A DNA stretch of 64,000 bases. Origin: Odontocerum albicorne. Taxonomy: Eukaryota > Arthropoda > Insecta > Trichoptera > Odontoceridae. The notes beneath the pieces are model-generated. The model was not told where the DNA came from, did no database searches, and saw only the letters and a list, made by a program, of their open reading frames with translations. How positions within the stretch are numbered: position 1 is the first letter of the stretch; each line of letters begins with the position of its first letter. The stretch covers positions 2,115,501 through 2,179,500 of the forward strand of contig OX463842.1 of assembly GCA_949825065.1 (NCBI GenBank), in the 5' to 3' direction. This document shows positions 30,591 through 41,089 of this stretch, one piece after another. The position numbers and the translations under genes were made by a program.

Positions 30591-31233
30591 GTAAAAAATT
30601 TACTAAAAGCTCGATGTTTATCTTAAAACGGGTTACTTGTAATTATATATTCATTTATAAAAACTTAACGCTAATTATAAATTAACTTAAAACGGTAACA
30701 ATAAAAAAAATCCGCCACGTGCTTAACGGGAGGTATAAGCGTATAATAAATACAGCCTGTATTGTTAATAACAACCTTTATTAATATTTTCTGATTGTTC
30801 GGACACGTGGTGTTTACGTCGTTAACACGGGCCATCAGACAGACCGGACCGTGGGTCCACAGGGCGTGGTAAATCTAGGGCCGATAACACCGTCCAAATT
30901 ACAATAATCCGAGTTTTGAGCGAAAATGCCCGTACTAGCCCCTGGCGTACCACTGCCTGCACCTGCCCCTGGTCGGCGGATCAGATCTGCAACCACCCTG
31001 TACTTATCATAACGTTTATGATTATGTATTTACATACGCGATATTAAATTATTACTAAATACCTGGTGGTGCAGTGGGGTTAATATTCAATTTGACAAAA
31101 AAAAACATTTAAATTGTTTAAATGTGTCGTCAGCACATTTCGTCGTGCAAAGCGCATACTATATCATCTCAGTTTCCGATTTTTTATTAAATGTTTTTTT
31201 TAACATTCCGGTAAATTTGAACAAGTGTTATTA
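30591..31233. other. Unassigned, partly GC-rich
   Basis: 30770-31010 is GC-richer and may be part of an unidentified DNA element. It contains GTTAACACGGG (30821-30831), an 11-base match to the Jockey target sequence on the minus strand. Confidence 0.35.
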
Positions 31234-31796
31234 CAAAGGGTCTTTCAAATTGAGCGTTTTTTTATGCATTTTTTTTAATTCTTGAATAAAACACACAAAT
31301 TGCTTTGATATCAAAAAACTTTTTATTGGTCATTAAATTATAATGTATGATATTTAAACACAAAAAACAATATTCGCCAAATGTTCACATCTTGCAGCTC
31401 CACAGATGTACACTCTTTTGTCAACATTTTCGATGACATTTTAGCATGATTACAGTTCTAACTCACAAATAACGCGAATAATTTCGTCTTTTAGCTCAGG
31501 GATTGATTGGGGTCATTCTTATAGACCTGGCTTTTCACGTAATTTCAGAGAAACTAGTCTAACGACGGTGTCAGATCACATGATCTTAGTGGTCAATTAA
31601 CATTACCGTGTCCGGTGATTACAATACATAAAATAATTCAACAATTTGAACGCGTTGTCGTATTATATACGACTCCACTTTTATAAATATCATACATTAC
31701 ACTTCTCAAATGTCACAAGACCCGAGCAAGTTCGCGACGCTATCTGTGTTTTATCCAAGAATTAAAAAAAAAACGCTGAATTTGAAGGACCCTTTA
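31234..31796 (-). mobile_element. Tc1/mariner-superfamily deletion derivative
   Basis: The terminal repeats (AAAGGGTCTTTCAAATTGAG and AAAGGGTCCTTCAAATTCAG) are flanked by TA. The minus strand around 31390-31610 keeps a decayed transposase end: WPLRSCDLTPSLD-like, then YVKSQVYKNDPNQSL and a final TSVELQDVNIWRIL-like stretch. The catalytic core is gone. The 3' coding pattern resembles families with a PRSPDLTPLDFF motif. Confidence 0.75.
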
Positions 31797-31899
31797 TATC
31801 ATATACGTGTATATTTATTCTTAAACCTGGAAGTATAAAACATATACGAGTATACTCGAACCGGACAAAATATGTCAAGGTGATAGTGCACAACAGTAC

Positions 31900-32290
31900 T
31901 GTACCCAATATATGAGAGTAAAATGTGAACGTGGAACAGACTGAAAAAAAAACGAATGAATGCTATAGAAATGCGTGACATTAGAAAAATATATGGGGGG
32001 AAAATGTATGACAGAATATGAAATGAATGGCTTGAGTATGAATGTAATCTTAAGGCTGATATGTTTAATAAGAAGAAGAAGCCTTCCTGAGATGGTTTGT
32101 GCTCGCAGAACGAATAGATGAAGAAACGCAGACGAAATAAATATACAGTGCATATGTTAAAGACGTAGAAAAGTTAGGCCAAGGAAAGTATGATTTGATT
32201 AAGTGAATAATATTTTGAAAGAAAGAAAATGTTAAACGTCAGAGAAATTGTAGGACCTGTATCAGAAGGTCATGTAGGAGATGTGAAATA
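31900..32290 (+). mobile_element. LINE I, decayed C-terminal fragment
   Basis: Broken frames give KRMNAIEMRDIRKIYG, then DRI, NEW and RRNKYTVH-like pieces. This is the order of EMRFLR / DRVRNE / VYNAKV elements in insect non-LTR C-termini. Related minus-strand scraps lie at 33560-33680 and 57235-57600. Confidence 0.5.
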
Positions 32291-32422
32291 TGTGTGTTGT
32301 GATAGGGTCTGACGTTCTTTCCTGGTTTTCTGATGGTATACACATATGTATGTATTATATAATCTTAAACAAGTATAGTAAATACTTTCGAGCTTCTCAC
32401 CATTTACCGATACTGGCTTTAA

Positions 32423-32664
32423 CCCTGAGAGATCGGCGCACTGCTATAGCAGTGGAAGAAATTTGTTCTACCCTTGTATTCTAAATGAATTATATTCATT
32501 TAGAATACAAGGTTACATATTCTAAAATATATTTATGTTGTAAAAATATATTTTTTTTGTTTTTGTTGTTGTTTAAAATCAATATTTATCACGAACGTCC
32601 GAATCGTAAATATATCTCAGCACTAGATAGACAATTATATTTTTTTCTCGTAGCGCTCTCAGGG
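32423..32664. mobile_element. piggyBac-type MITE, 242 bp
   Basis: TTAA flanks both ends (32419-32422 and 32665-32668). The inverted ends read CCCTGAGAGATCGGCG and CCCTGAGAGCGCTACG. An inner palindrome (32477-32515, CTTGTATTCTAAATGAATTA type) is present. There is no coding capacity. Confidence 0.75.
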
Positions 32665-32889
32665 TTAAGAACGAATCAAGTTTTGACCGAATTCGATTTA
32701 CTTTCGAACATTTTTTAAGACATCTTATTTTTTGATATGGACTTAAGAAGCCCCTTCTCAGTTGACTCCAAACTGATCAGAATATTATTTAAGTACGCTC
32801 ACCAACATTAATTATATTCCTTATTATATCATAAGATTTATTTTCAACCTACGAAAGTACGATCATATAACTCATACCAGAAGGCATTG

Positions 32890-33512
32890 AACTGATTGAA
32901 TGTTAGAAATAGACGCCAAATTCACATACTGTCTCTATTATATAATATCCTTAACTGTCCCGCCGCACCCTCTTATCTCGCCGAAAATTTTCAGCGTCTT
33001 TCCAATCATGGATTAGCGCTACGCTCAAACAGAGATTGTTTATTGGCCTTTCCAGTTCACCGCTCCTCTTTCTTTACGTCGTCCTTTACTGTCCATGCAG
33101 TGAGACTCTGGAATCAGTTACAAACCAATATAAGACTCGCTCCGTCCTTGGCATGCTTTAAGAAGCGACTGAAAAAACTCTTAATTTCTAGTCAGTAAAA
33201 TAACGTGTTTCATTCCTAATTTTTCTTATCCTTTCCTCTCCACCATCCTTTCCTTTCCTTTTGATTGATGATATCTCACTTTATATGAAAAATAATGTTC
33301 GGGTGATTGTCCGTCTTTGTGGGGTTTGTTAGCATGTTCTCGCGTATATGTTTATGGATTTCGTGGGGATGGATAGTCATTTGAATGATTTATGCGACCA
33401 CGTAACTTGCTTCATTTACTTTTGTCTGGTTGGTTGGAAGAGATTGCCACCTGGCAATAACCCGCCAGATTGTATTGCAATAAAAGTGTTAAATAAATAA
33501 ATAAATAAAATA
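32890..33512 (+). mobile_element. LINE E, 3' end, best copy
   Basis: The frame 32896-33198 ends in a clear non-LTR C-terminus: NFQRLSNHGLALRSNRDCLL, SFTVHAVRLWNQLQTNIRLA and SLACFKKRLKKLLIS, then a stop. The 3' UTR (33199-33512) ends CTGGTTGGTTGGAAGAGATT, a hairpin (ATTGCCACCTGGCAAT, 33443-33458) and a TAAATAAATAAA tail. Other copies: 22866-23405, 37590-37975 and 38890-39160. The pattern fits the CR1/Jockey group. This family probably supplies the enzyme for the SINEs. Confidence 0.8.
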
Positions 33513-33559
33513 CTTACCACAGTAATTACATTCCTTGTTATATCATACTTACCATAGTA

Positions 33560-33680
33560 ATTACATTTCTTATTCCACTCCATTCATTTCAGACATATTT
33601 ATTTCTTCTACATAAATCTTTCACGACTTATTATTTTCACGTGCCCAAACTATCAGATTTCTTTCTCAATCATTCTTATG
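33560..33680 (-). repeat. LINE I scrap
   Basis: The minus strand gives FGHVKIISRERFM and nearby pieces like the WFGHV motif of non-LTR C-termini. Confidence 0.4.
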
Positions 33681-33764
33681 CAATCAGATCATAACAAACA
33701 TTTATCTGGTAATTTCGTACTCTTTTGTAACATCCGATATGAAGGCAAGGCACGATTTCTGCCA

Positions 33765-33964
33765 NNNNNNNNNNNNNNNNNNNNNNNNNNNNNNNNNNNN
33801 NNNNNNNNNNNNNNNNNNNNNNNNNNNNNNNNNNNNNNNNNNNNNNNNNNNNNNNNNNNNNNNNNNNNNNNNNNNNNNNNNNNNNNNNNNNNNNNNNNNN
33901 NNNNNNNNNNNNNNNNNNNNNNNNNNNNNNNNNNNNNNNNNNNNNNNNNNNNNNNNNNNNNNNN
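33765..33964. other. Assembly gap, 200 N
   Basis: Exactly 200 unknown bases. The right edge falls inside LINE B coding sequence. True length and content are unknown. Confidence 0.99.
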
Positions 33965-34140
33965 ATAGAGGGTCGAAGGTTTGGCAGGAGGCAAATCTCC
34001 TGGCTCCGCAATATACGTGATTGAACTGGTATAAGGAGCGTTGGGGATCTTTTTCGGGCTGCCGGAGACAAAGATGCCTACTCTCAGGTGATATTCAACG
34101 TTGGGGGGACCTGACATGACACTGGGAAGAAGAAGAAAAA
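33965..34140 (+). mobile_element. LINE B, 3' end, left side lost in gap
   Basis: It begins at the IEGR codons directly after the gap and continues through SWLRNI to GDKDAYSQVIFNVGG with frameshifts. It ends in GGGAAGAAGAAGAAAA. Confidence 0.75.
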
Positions 34141-34599
34141 GTAAGGATTATTTTAATAAATCATACATTCTTTATTTTACGTCAAACCTTCTCAATCACA
34201 ATTTCTTCATATTTCAATTCACATTCTTCCTGATATATTCATTCTTTCCTCTGTCACACATTGTTTTTATATAAATTTTACGTTACACTCTCATTCACCT
34301 CACATTCATCCCTTATTTGCGACACCTAAGTTTCATTTTATTTTATGGTTTATTAGAAATAAGAAAATTATTTTATTAAAAAACAAACTGCATCTTGTGT
34401 GCATTTTATAGGAATTATATAACTGATCCAGACCAGTGAAATTTTTATAGAAGTTTACAAATGAAAATAATAACACTGAGACGTGAAGTTATGAAAAAAA
34501 CATAAATCGAGATACGAATAAAAACAAACCTAGGAGCGAAAAATAATACAAAAGTCGAAACGAAACATTTTATATATGAACTAGGGTGTGTCACTTTAC
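34141..34599. other. AT-rich sequence
   Basis: Nothing firm. 34190-34330 may hold another weak LINE scrap on the minus strand. Confidence 0.25.
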
Positions 34600-34935
34600 A
34601 TCAAGTAAATCAATACGTAGCAAAGTACTCCATTAATCCTCTTTTAATAGATGATGAAACTATAGACCATGCATTTTTTTATTATCCTTTGTGAGATAGA
34701 TTTGATTTACTAAAAGTCATATCCTTACCGCGTCCAATGAATGTTGCGTTTCTTCGATATTCGAGGAACTTTTCCATTTATAGATCGACTGTCAAATTTT
34801 TGAAGCTTAGTCAGTTGAAACTTAGAATTATCAAGAATTTTAATTTTTTTTAAATTTGTTTTTTATATTGACTTAATATATTTAAATAATGACTTCAATT
34901 TGGTGATACAAATCATCCTAGTTTGGGTGGACTGC
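34600..34935 (+). mobile_element. LINE J, decayed C-terminal fragment
   Basis: The plus frame near 34665-34850 reads DDETIDHAFFYYPL, a stop, then DRFDLLKVISLPRPMN and FLKLSQLKLRIIKNF. This resembles the cysteine/histidine C-terminal motif and tail of Jockey/I-type LINEs. The cysteines are mostly lost. Confidence 0.45.
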
Positions 34936-35134
34936 CTATTTAAAAAAATCCTCTTCTAAACGTAGCAATTGAAATCCTAAAGGATGTGGATAGTGTTGAC
35001 ATGTCTTCTCTGCCAACTCAAAAGGAAAAATGATGTAACGATGTGGATGAACCATTTCTGTCACGTTTATTTCTGTATTACTGTTACAATGTTATTAAAA
35101 GGTAGCCATTTTTATAGAATTTATTTTATTCATT

Positions 35135-35512
35135 CATGTCCAGAGCCGACACTGTCAGAACCAAAAATCTCCTTCGAACCAGAAAAATGAAGGTACTCAG
35201 GAGTATCGCTGGCAAAACCCTTCGTGATAGAGTACGTAACACAGAAATCCGAAGGACGTGCGAAGTTGAAGATATTGTCAGATGGGGACGACCGAGAAGA
35301 AGGTTCTGGAACGAACACGTATCCAGAATGGCGGAACCAAGAGCCGTAAGAATGACCAGGGACAGTATCTCCCAAGCAAGCAGACCTCCAGGACGACCTT
35401 CCAAAAGATAGGAAGACAGCTGGCAGTCGACGTCGCAAGAGGCAAACAATGATGCAGGACCATAACAGGCCAACAGACCTAAAATAAGATGAGGAAGAAG
35501 AAGAAGATGTCT
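35135..35512 (+). mobile_element. LINE C, 3' end, best copy
   Basis: The frame 35136-35411 is open: RTKNLLRTRKMKVLRSIAGK, LRDRVRNTEIRRTCEVED, FWNEHVSRMAEPRAVR and PPGRPSKR, a standard non-LTR C-terminus. The 3' UTR ends GAGGAAGAAGAAGAAG. It is 5'-truncated. A copy with more damage lies at 17262. Confidence 0.8.
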
Positions 35513-36419
35513 TCTACAATGTTATATTAAAGAGCATGACCGGGAGATATACATTTTCTGTCCTATTCATCGAGCACGTAGGCACGCAACACGAGGATCC
35601 TTCCGCGTGTTGGCAATATGTGAAAAGGGAACAAAACTAGATCACGTCTAGCGCTTGTGAATGTTATTACTAAATAAACTCTCTCCCCAGACTACGATCC
35701 TTTTTTAATTTTTTTCGGGTCCTATCAAAATTCGACCCCGAAACCCCCCTGTGAAAGTTAAGCATCTTTGCAAAATAAGTCATAGAGAACGTCCGTGTGC
35801 GAATTATTTAAAATTGGTTGAAAATCAAAGTAAAAGAAATTGAAAGATATACCAAAAAGTGCATAGCTCCTTGAAACTCTCCAAAAACAATAGATCACCT
35901 CCACTTAGCGGACTGACACCTGCTCGCCGGTAATGCACATCCTGCCAAAGGACTTGCTGCCAAGGATCCTATGTTAAGGATGTTGTTGGGTGATTTGTGA
36001 AAGAACCGCGTCCAGGGAAGGAACAGCCTGGGGGGCGTAATCAACTACTGAGAAACTTATCTCTGAGAGGTTTGTTCAAGATTAACACAACATTTTGATT
36101 GAATATAATGATATACAGGTATGTGTAAAGAAATGTTATCAAATGTACTAAAAAATAAATGGATTAAATGTCAGAAACACGAGCTGAATAGTAAAAAGGT
36201 TCCTTCAGGCACAGGACGCAAAATTCAGGTAGATTTTATCTTTCCGAAAAAGGAAAGAATGTTTTCCGTTTTATGGAATCCTGTAGGTACTCTACCATTT
36301 GTCTCGAAAAAAATGCATCATTCTTTTGGATTCATTTCTTTATATGCCAGTAAAAATTATATTAAACACAAACAAATGTTCAAAATGTATTCCAATAACT
36401 GAGTTGGACTAATCTACTC
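35513..36419. other. Unassigned sequence with a 93-codon ORF
   Basis: The plus frame 36121-36402 encodes a basic 93-residue peptide with no recognised domain and is probably chance. 35880-36060 is less AT-rich but unassigned. Confidence 0.25.
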
Positions 36420-36610
36420 GTATTGTTGGATGTGATAAGTCCTTGTTAGATAGAAGAAAAAGGTTTGATCTCACAACCTTAATTAAAATTGTCAGCTAGT
36501 ATTTCAGTAGTCCAGAACTAGCTCATCTTGTCATGTCACACGTTCCTTGTAGGCCCACTCGGCAAAATGTGCTGTTCCATAGTGAAGTAGTTGAAACTTA
36601 TTATTTAAAC
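36420..36610 (-). repeat. Dispersed repeat with tRNA-like segment
   Basis: It matches 48690-48890 in inverted orientation (GGCCCACTCGGCAAAATG against CATTTTGCCGAGTGGGCC). A B-box-like TTGTGAGTTCAA occurs in the other copy, suggesting a second SINE family. Confidence 0.5.
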
Positions 36611-37299
36611 AACTCTTACATAACCAGGCTGTACAGATTGGGCAATTAGTATGGGCATTGTATAGATTTTCACGTGACTTTGACTACTTACAGGAGAAAA
36701 GTAAAGAAGTTGTTCTTGTCGCGATGAATTGATTAAATTGTATTGGTTTGCTTTCTTATGCTGGATTTATCTTAAACAAGTTTGTTTTCTATTGCAAAAC
36801 ACTGTTTACATGTCGATGTAAGGTTTCCTTTGATATTATTTTTTCAAGATCTCGTATCAAAAAGGTCATTTGACCATTGAAATAAAATTAAAGTAAGCCT
36901 TAAATTCCTTATGAATATTATAAATACATATACAAATACAATAAACGAATTAAATCATAATGGCAACAAGAATTAAATACTAGTTATGATAATATTTAGA
37001 ACGTTATATATTTGTCTGCCTTAGAACAGGTATTTATGTCTAGTCAGGTGAACAGTTCAACAAAATCAAATGCGATAGTTTGCTTTCATTCTTTTTGCCT
37101 TATTATACAGGTAAATATCGAATAACTTATGCCAAGTAACTATCGGCGGCCTTACTCGAACGGTAGCATGAATACTAGGCAAGTTGACGTCCCATCTTTG
37201 ATTCCTGGCGGATTCACTTCCGGACTAATCTTACTTGTAGACAACGTTGCCTCTAAGGTGTGCGCGTGTGCGGCCGCACATCTGTTAAACATTGTCCGC
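36611..37299. other. AT-rich sequence, nothing recognised
   Basis: No repeat structure was recognised before the foldback at 37300. Confidence 0.3.
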
Positions 37300-37448
37300 A
37301 CACATTTTTCCATCTTCCGCACACATTTCAAAGAAAGGAACTTGAAACCATATTTTGTTTTGCTCAATTATATATTTTATTTGATATTTCTTGATGGGTT
37401 CTCAGGTTCCTTTCTTTGAGATGTGTGCGGAACATGGAAACACCATAT
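37300..37448. repeat. Foldback element
   Basis: Arms of about 43 bases (37303-37345 and 37402-37444) are near-complementary: CCGCACACATTTCAAAGAAA on the left against TTTCTTTGAGATGTGTGCGG on the right. The spacer is about 55 bases. More CCGCACACA motifs nearby (37293, 37507) suggest an older cluster. Confidence 0.75.
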
Positions 37449-37589
37449 AGAATTCACGCGCCGTAAGGAGCCCCTTTTTTGTTCTTGCACATTTAAGTTG
37501 ATGGGCCCGCACACACAATGAAAAAATTAGGAGGAACGTTGCTCGTAGACTATTTTACTCTGAATTGATATTTATTTACTTTATTTAAC

Positions 37590-37975
37590 ACTTTTATTGC
37601 AAATATAATCTGGCGGGCTTATTGTCAGGCGGCAATCTATTCCAACCAACCAGACAAAAGTAAATGAAGCAAGTTACGTGGTCGCATAAATCATTCAAAT
37701 GACTATCCCTCCCGATGAAATCCATTAACATATACGTGAGCACATGCCCACGAACTTCACAAAGACGTACAGTCACCCGAACATTCTTTTTCATATAAAG
37801 TGAGATATCATCAATCAAAAGGAAAGGAAGGGATGGTGGAGAGGAAAGGAAAAGAAAAATCAGGAATGAAACACGTTATTTTACTGATTAGAAATTAAGA
37901 GGTTTTTCAGTCGCTTTTTAAAGCATGCCAAGGACGGAGCGAGTTTTATATTGGTTTGTAACTGATTCCGGTTTT
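37590..37975 (-). mobile_element. LINE E, 3' end
   Basis: The minus strand carries the 3' UTR and the last coding bases (37920-37970 matches the CFKKRLKKL region). It is 5'-truncated. Confidence 0.7.
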
Positions 37976-38716
37976 AGCTTATATTTATATTTAATTTTAG
38001 CTTATAAGTTAGATAGCCAGAGGAAGCTTGTATAAGAGAAATTAATACCCCTCAACTTTCCTTATTTTATGTTGAACTAATTAGGAAGCCCGTTTGATCG
38101 ACCAAATAATCTTAAAAAAAATTATGAATATAGAAATAATTCCAGAAATTTAAAAAAAAATTGTGGGATCAATATTAATAGTCTTTTTTTTAAATTTTGA
38201 AACCGTTGCTATTTTGAAACAAGATGGCAGCTCAGCCTTGTTAAGGAGCTAAGCTAAGATTTTAAAGGTATGTTTTTCAGTTAAAAATTATCGAAATTTA
38301 TTCCTAGGTTGGAGAAACTGTGTGGTGAACAACACGCTCACCCTTCCCACTAATAAGTTTTCGAGGGCATTGTTAAAAAATGTATATACTTAGGGTGTCG
38401 TGAAACGAAAAAGTTTGAAAACTACTGATCTAACCGCTGTCTTGTTAATCGTTGATTGTTTTCGAAAATGTAGTAAAAAGTACCTACTTGATTATTTATT
38501 TTATTTAAAATTTAAAACAATATTGTTGGGACTATTTCATTTAGCGAATTTGGACCAGTCATTAAGCGAATTTCACATCTTCCAGTTGATCCATACCTGT
38601 CTCGTTACCCTGCCGAAACAAATGGCAGCCCAGGGGCGGGTCCCCACCGGGCCGAGCTTTGCGCACCTTGGCCCCGCGGGGCCGCGCGCCGTGCCCGATT
38701 GGAAAATCACCATTTA
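37976..38716. other. Unassigned, with hAT-like end and GC-rich patch
   Basis: 38382-38427, read on the minus strand, begins CAGTAGTTTTCAAACTTTTT, a hAT-type end. No partner end was found. 38622-38700 is strongly GC-rich (GGCCCCGCGGGGCCGCGC) and unassigned. Confidence 0.35.
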
Positions 38717-38889
38717 ATAACACTGTATTAGTAGCACCTGTACTAACGCATCGTTTAACCCTTGCGTTATTTATATTTTTAATTCGAATAAAAAATATTT
38801 TTAAATTATTATGAAAACACTACTTGCTGTCTCTCTAACGAAACTCAAAAACTACGATAGATTTCACATTTCAAAAGATTTAATACATA

Positions 38890-39160
38890 AGGAGAAAAAG
38901 TCAAAATCCAGACAAAGGTAAATGAAGCAAGTTACCTGGTTGCATAAATCATTCAAATGACTATCCATCCCCACGAAATCCATAAACACATACGTGAGCA
39001 CATGCCCACAAACTCCACAAAGACGGACAATCACCCGAACATTATTTTTCATACAAAGTGAGATATCATCAATCAAAATAAAAGGAAGGAATGGTGGAGA
39101 GGAATGGTAAAGAAAAATCAGGAATGAAACACGTTATTTTACTGACTAGAAATTAAGTCA
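38890..39160 (-). mobile_element. LINE E, 3' UTR fragment
   Basis: It matches 37675-37890 and lacks the final tail beyond the CAGACAAAGGTAAATGAAGC point. Confidence 0.65.
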
Positions 39161-39229
39161 TACGAAATAACCAAAAAAATCCTAGTCACATAAATCCAGC
39201 CTTTTACACTAATTTTAATCTCCGGAAAC

Positions 39230-39745
39230 TCTTATTTAATGGGAAAGGCAAACATGGAATACTTAGCAACAGTGGTATGTATAAACTTTTATGTGCTGAC
39301 TGTGATAATTTCTGTATATGAAAGACAGGAAGATCCTTTGAAAATAGATTTCGTGAACACAAATCCGCCTTAACAAATCCTCTAATTTATTCTGAAATGG
39401 CTAATCATTGTCACCGTGAAAACCATACTTTTTTCTATCGATGATGCCAAATTCTTACATATCAGTAAGAACGGAAATAAATTGGACAGATTAGGGACCC
39501 TACAAATTTCTATGTCAGTAGATCGAGGTGAACATCTGGTAAACACATACGATATATACCAAAAATCTCTTCTGGCCAAGATCGCCCCATGGTCCCCAAC
39601 CGATAGAAGCGTGTATATTGGTACCAGTTCGAACATAATTCAGTCTTGTTTGTGCTCCCCTGAAGATGAGGTGAAAGCCTTGAAATCGGTAGGGTTATAC
39701 CGTTACAAAAAGGGGAATAAACAGTGTTTGATAAAACAAATTACA
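39230..39745 (+). mobile_element. Penelope-like element, 3' end with GIY-YIG remnant
   Basis: Codons from about 39270 read SGMYKLLCADCDNFCI, a stop, then KTGRSFENRFREHKSAL, matching the GIY-YIG endonuclease that ends Penelope-like proteins (GxYKLxC, then YIGxTGRSFxxRFxEH). A frame break follows, then HISKNGNKLDRLGTLQI and GEHLVNTYDIYQKSLL, like the usual C-terminal extension. The dispersed tail comes next, with CTGAAGA (39660-39666), the GAGG/CCTT stem and GAAA (39682-39685). Helix III is ATCGGT here instead of ACCGGT. The copy is dead. Confidence 0.75.
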
Positions 39746-39984
39746 AAAAAAACTATTAATTAGTTACGATGTTTTAAAAATATTTATTACCAGCGTATAA
39801 TGAAATTTTCCATTACAATGATGCAATTCGTTCCAGAGAAAGGATCGAATAACTACAGGGTAACATAAAATGGAAAATGTATTTCATTTCACTTTGTGCC
39901 TTACGGCCAATACCGTAAAGGATGTTGCTTTAGATATCATTTTTAAAAGTCATACAAGCTCCACCAAAATTATTTAAATAATAA
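39746..39984. other. AT-rich sequence, nothing recognised
   Basis: A short unremarkable stretch between two retroelement tails. Confidence 0.3.
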
Positions 39985-40360
39985 AATAAATAAATACAGG
40001 TTTATTGATAGCAACATAGTATGCACATAATACATTTAGACACATTTTAAGAACACATTAAAAAGATAACACATTAAAAAACAGAAGCTATCAAAAGGTC
40101 TGGGCTCATCTAATAACATCCCTCCGACTAAGATACACACCATCAATATAGGACGACCCAGCCACGGGTACACAAGATGTTTTTCAGCCCACACCTTTGA
40201 ACACGTAGAACAAGAAGATAAAAAAACACAGAAAATAAATAGATGACAAAAAAATACATTCTAGAGAGAAGACATTAAAAGGTCTGGGCTCATCCCACAA
40301 ACATTCCCCAGGCCACCCCACCAATGTAGGGCAAGCCCAACCGCAAGGGCATCATTCATG
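39985..40360 (-). mobile_element. LINE H, 3' UTR
   Basis: Second copy of 28918-29352, same orientation, with both internal subrepeats and the AAATAAATA tail at its left edge. Confidence 0.6.
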
Positions 40361-41089
40361 TCTTCTGAAATATCTCAGAAAGGTGGTATGTAATTGAAGT
40401 ATTACTTCTTATTTAAAAATAATAATTTTGTTTTCAATTAATATTAATGAAATGTTAATAATGATGAGTAAAATAAGATAAAATATACAATTGTATAAAT
40501 ATTTGTATAAAAAAAATTAATTAAATTTTATTTCATAATTCACACATATTGAAAGGGTTAGAAAGTGATACCACACTACACACTACTAAAGAGGTGATCT
40601 TACTTTGACAATGGATGGGGAATAACACACCCGCTCTTTAAATGGTGCGCCATCAGTTTGGAGAGGGTATTGGAGGGGTAGAGAAGGGGCACCTGCCAGA
40701 CGAGATGACGTGTCATTTGGTCATGTCTTATACTTCTCCAAATTGCGGCTTAGCGGATGCTTTATAACTAAATGACTTTCGAAAATGGTACTGAAGATGG
40801 TGGGGTTTTTTTATAGTGGACAATTGTTGGTGTTCTGCAAAGGTTATCCTTCTTGAGTGAATTTGGGGTTGTGTGTGTAACTGTGAAGGTGTGTTTTTAT
40901 TTTTTAACGATTTTCGAACATATTTATTGACCTTATTTATTGTCATTAAATTTTTTTCGTATTATAATTTCCGTGCATAAGGTTGTGATCGTCCACCTTA
41001 TGGTGAGGGACTATCTCTATTGGAGGGATGTTATGCGAAAAACCCATAATTGCTCTCTTAAATATGTTTTATTTTCCCTGATGTTAGCA
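40361..41089. other. Unassigned sequence
   Basis: 41007-41047 (ACTATCTCTATTGGAGGG, then ATGTTATGCGA) is echoed at 41925-41963, on the other side of the foldback. The rest shows nothing. Confidence 0.35.

Noticed and set aside
26112..31796. The equal length (563 bp) of the mariner derivative at 26112 and the Tc1/mariner-type element at 31234 as evidence of kinship
   Set aside because: Their terminal repeats and coding remnants are different; the equal length is coincidence.
33676..34117. Open frames spanning the N gap
   Set aside because: They are open only because N codons are not read as stops.
36121..36402. 93-codon ORF as a gene
   Set aside because: No recognised domain, an ordinary length for AT-rich DNA, and no supporting signals.
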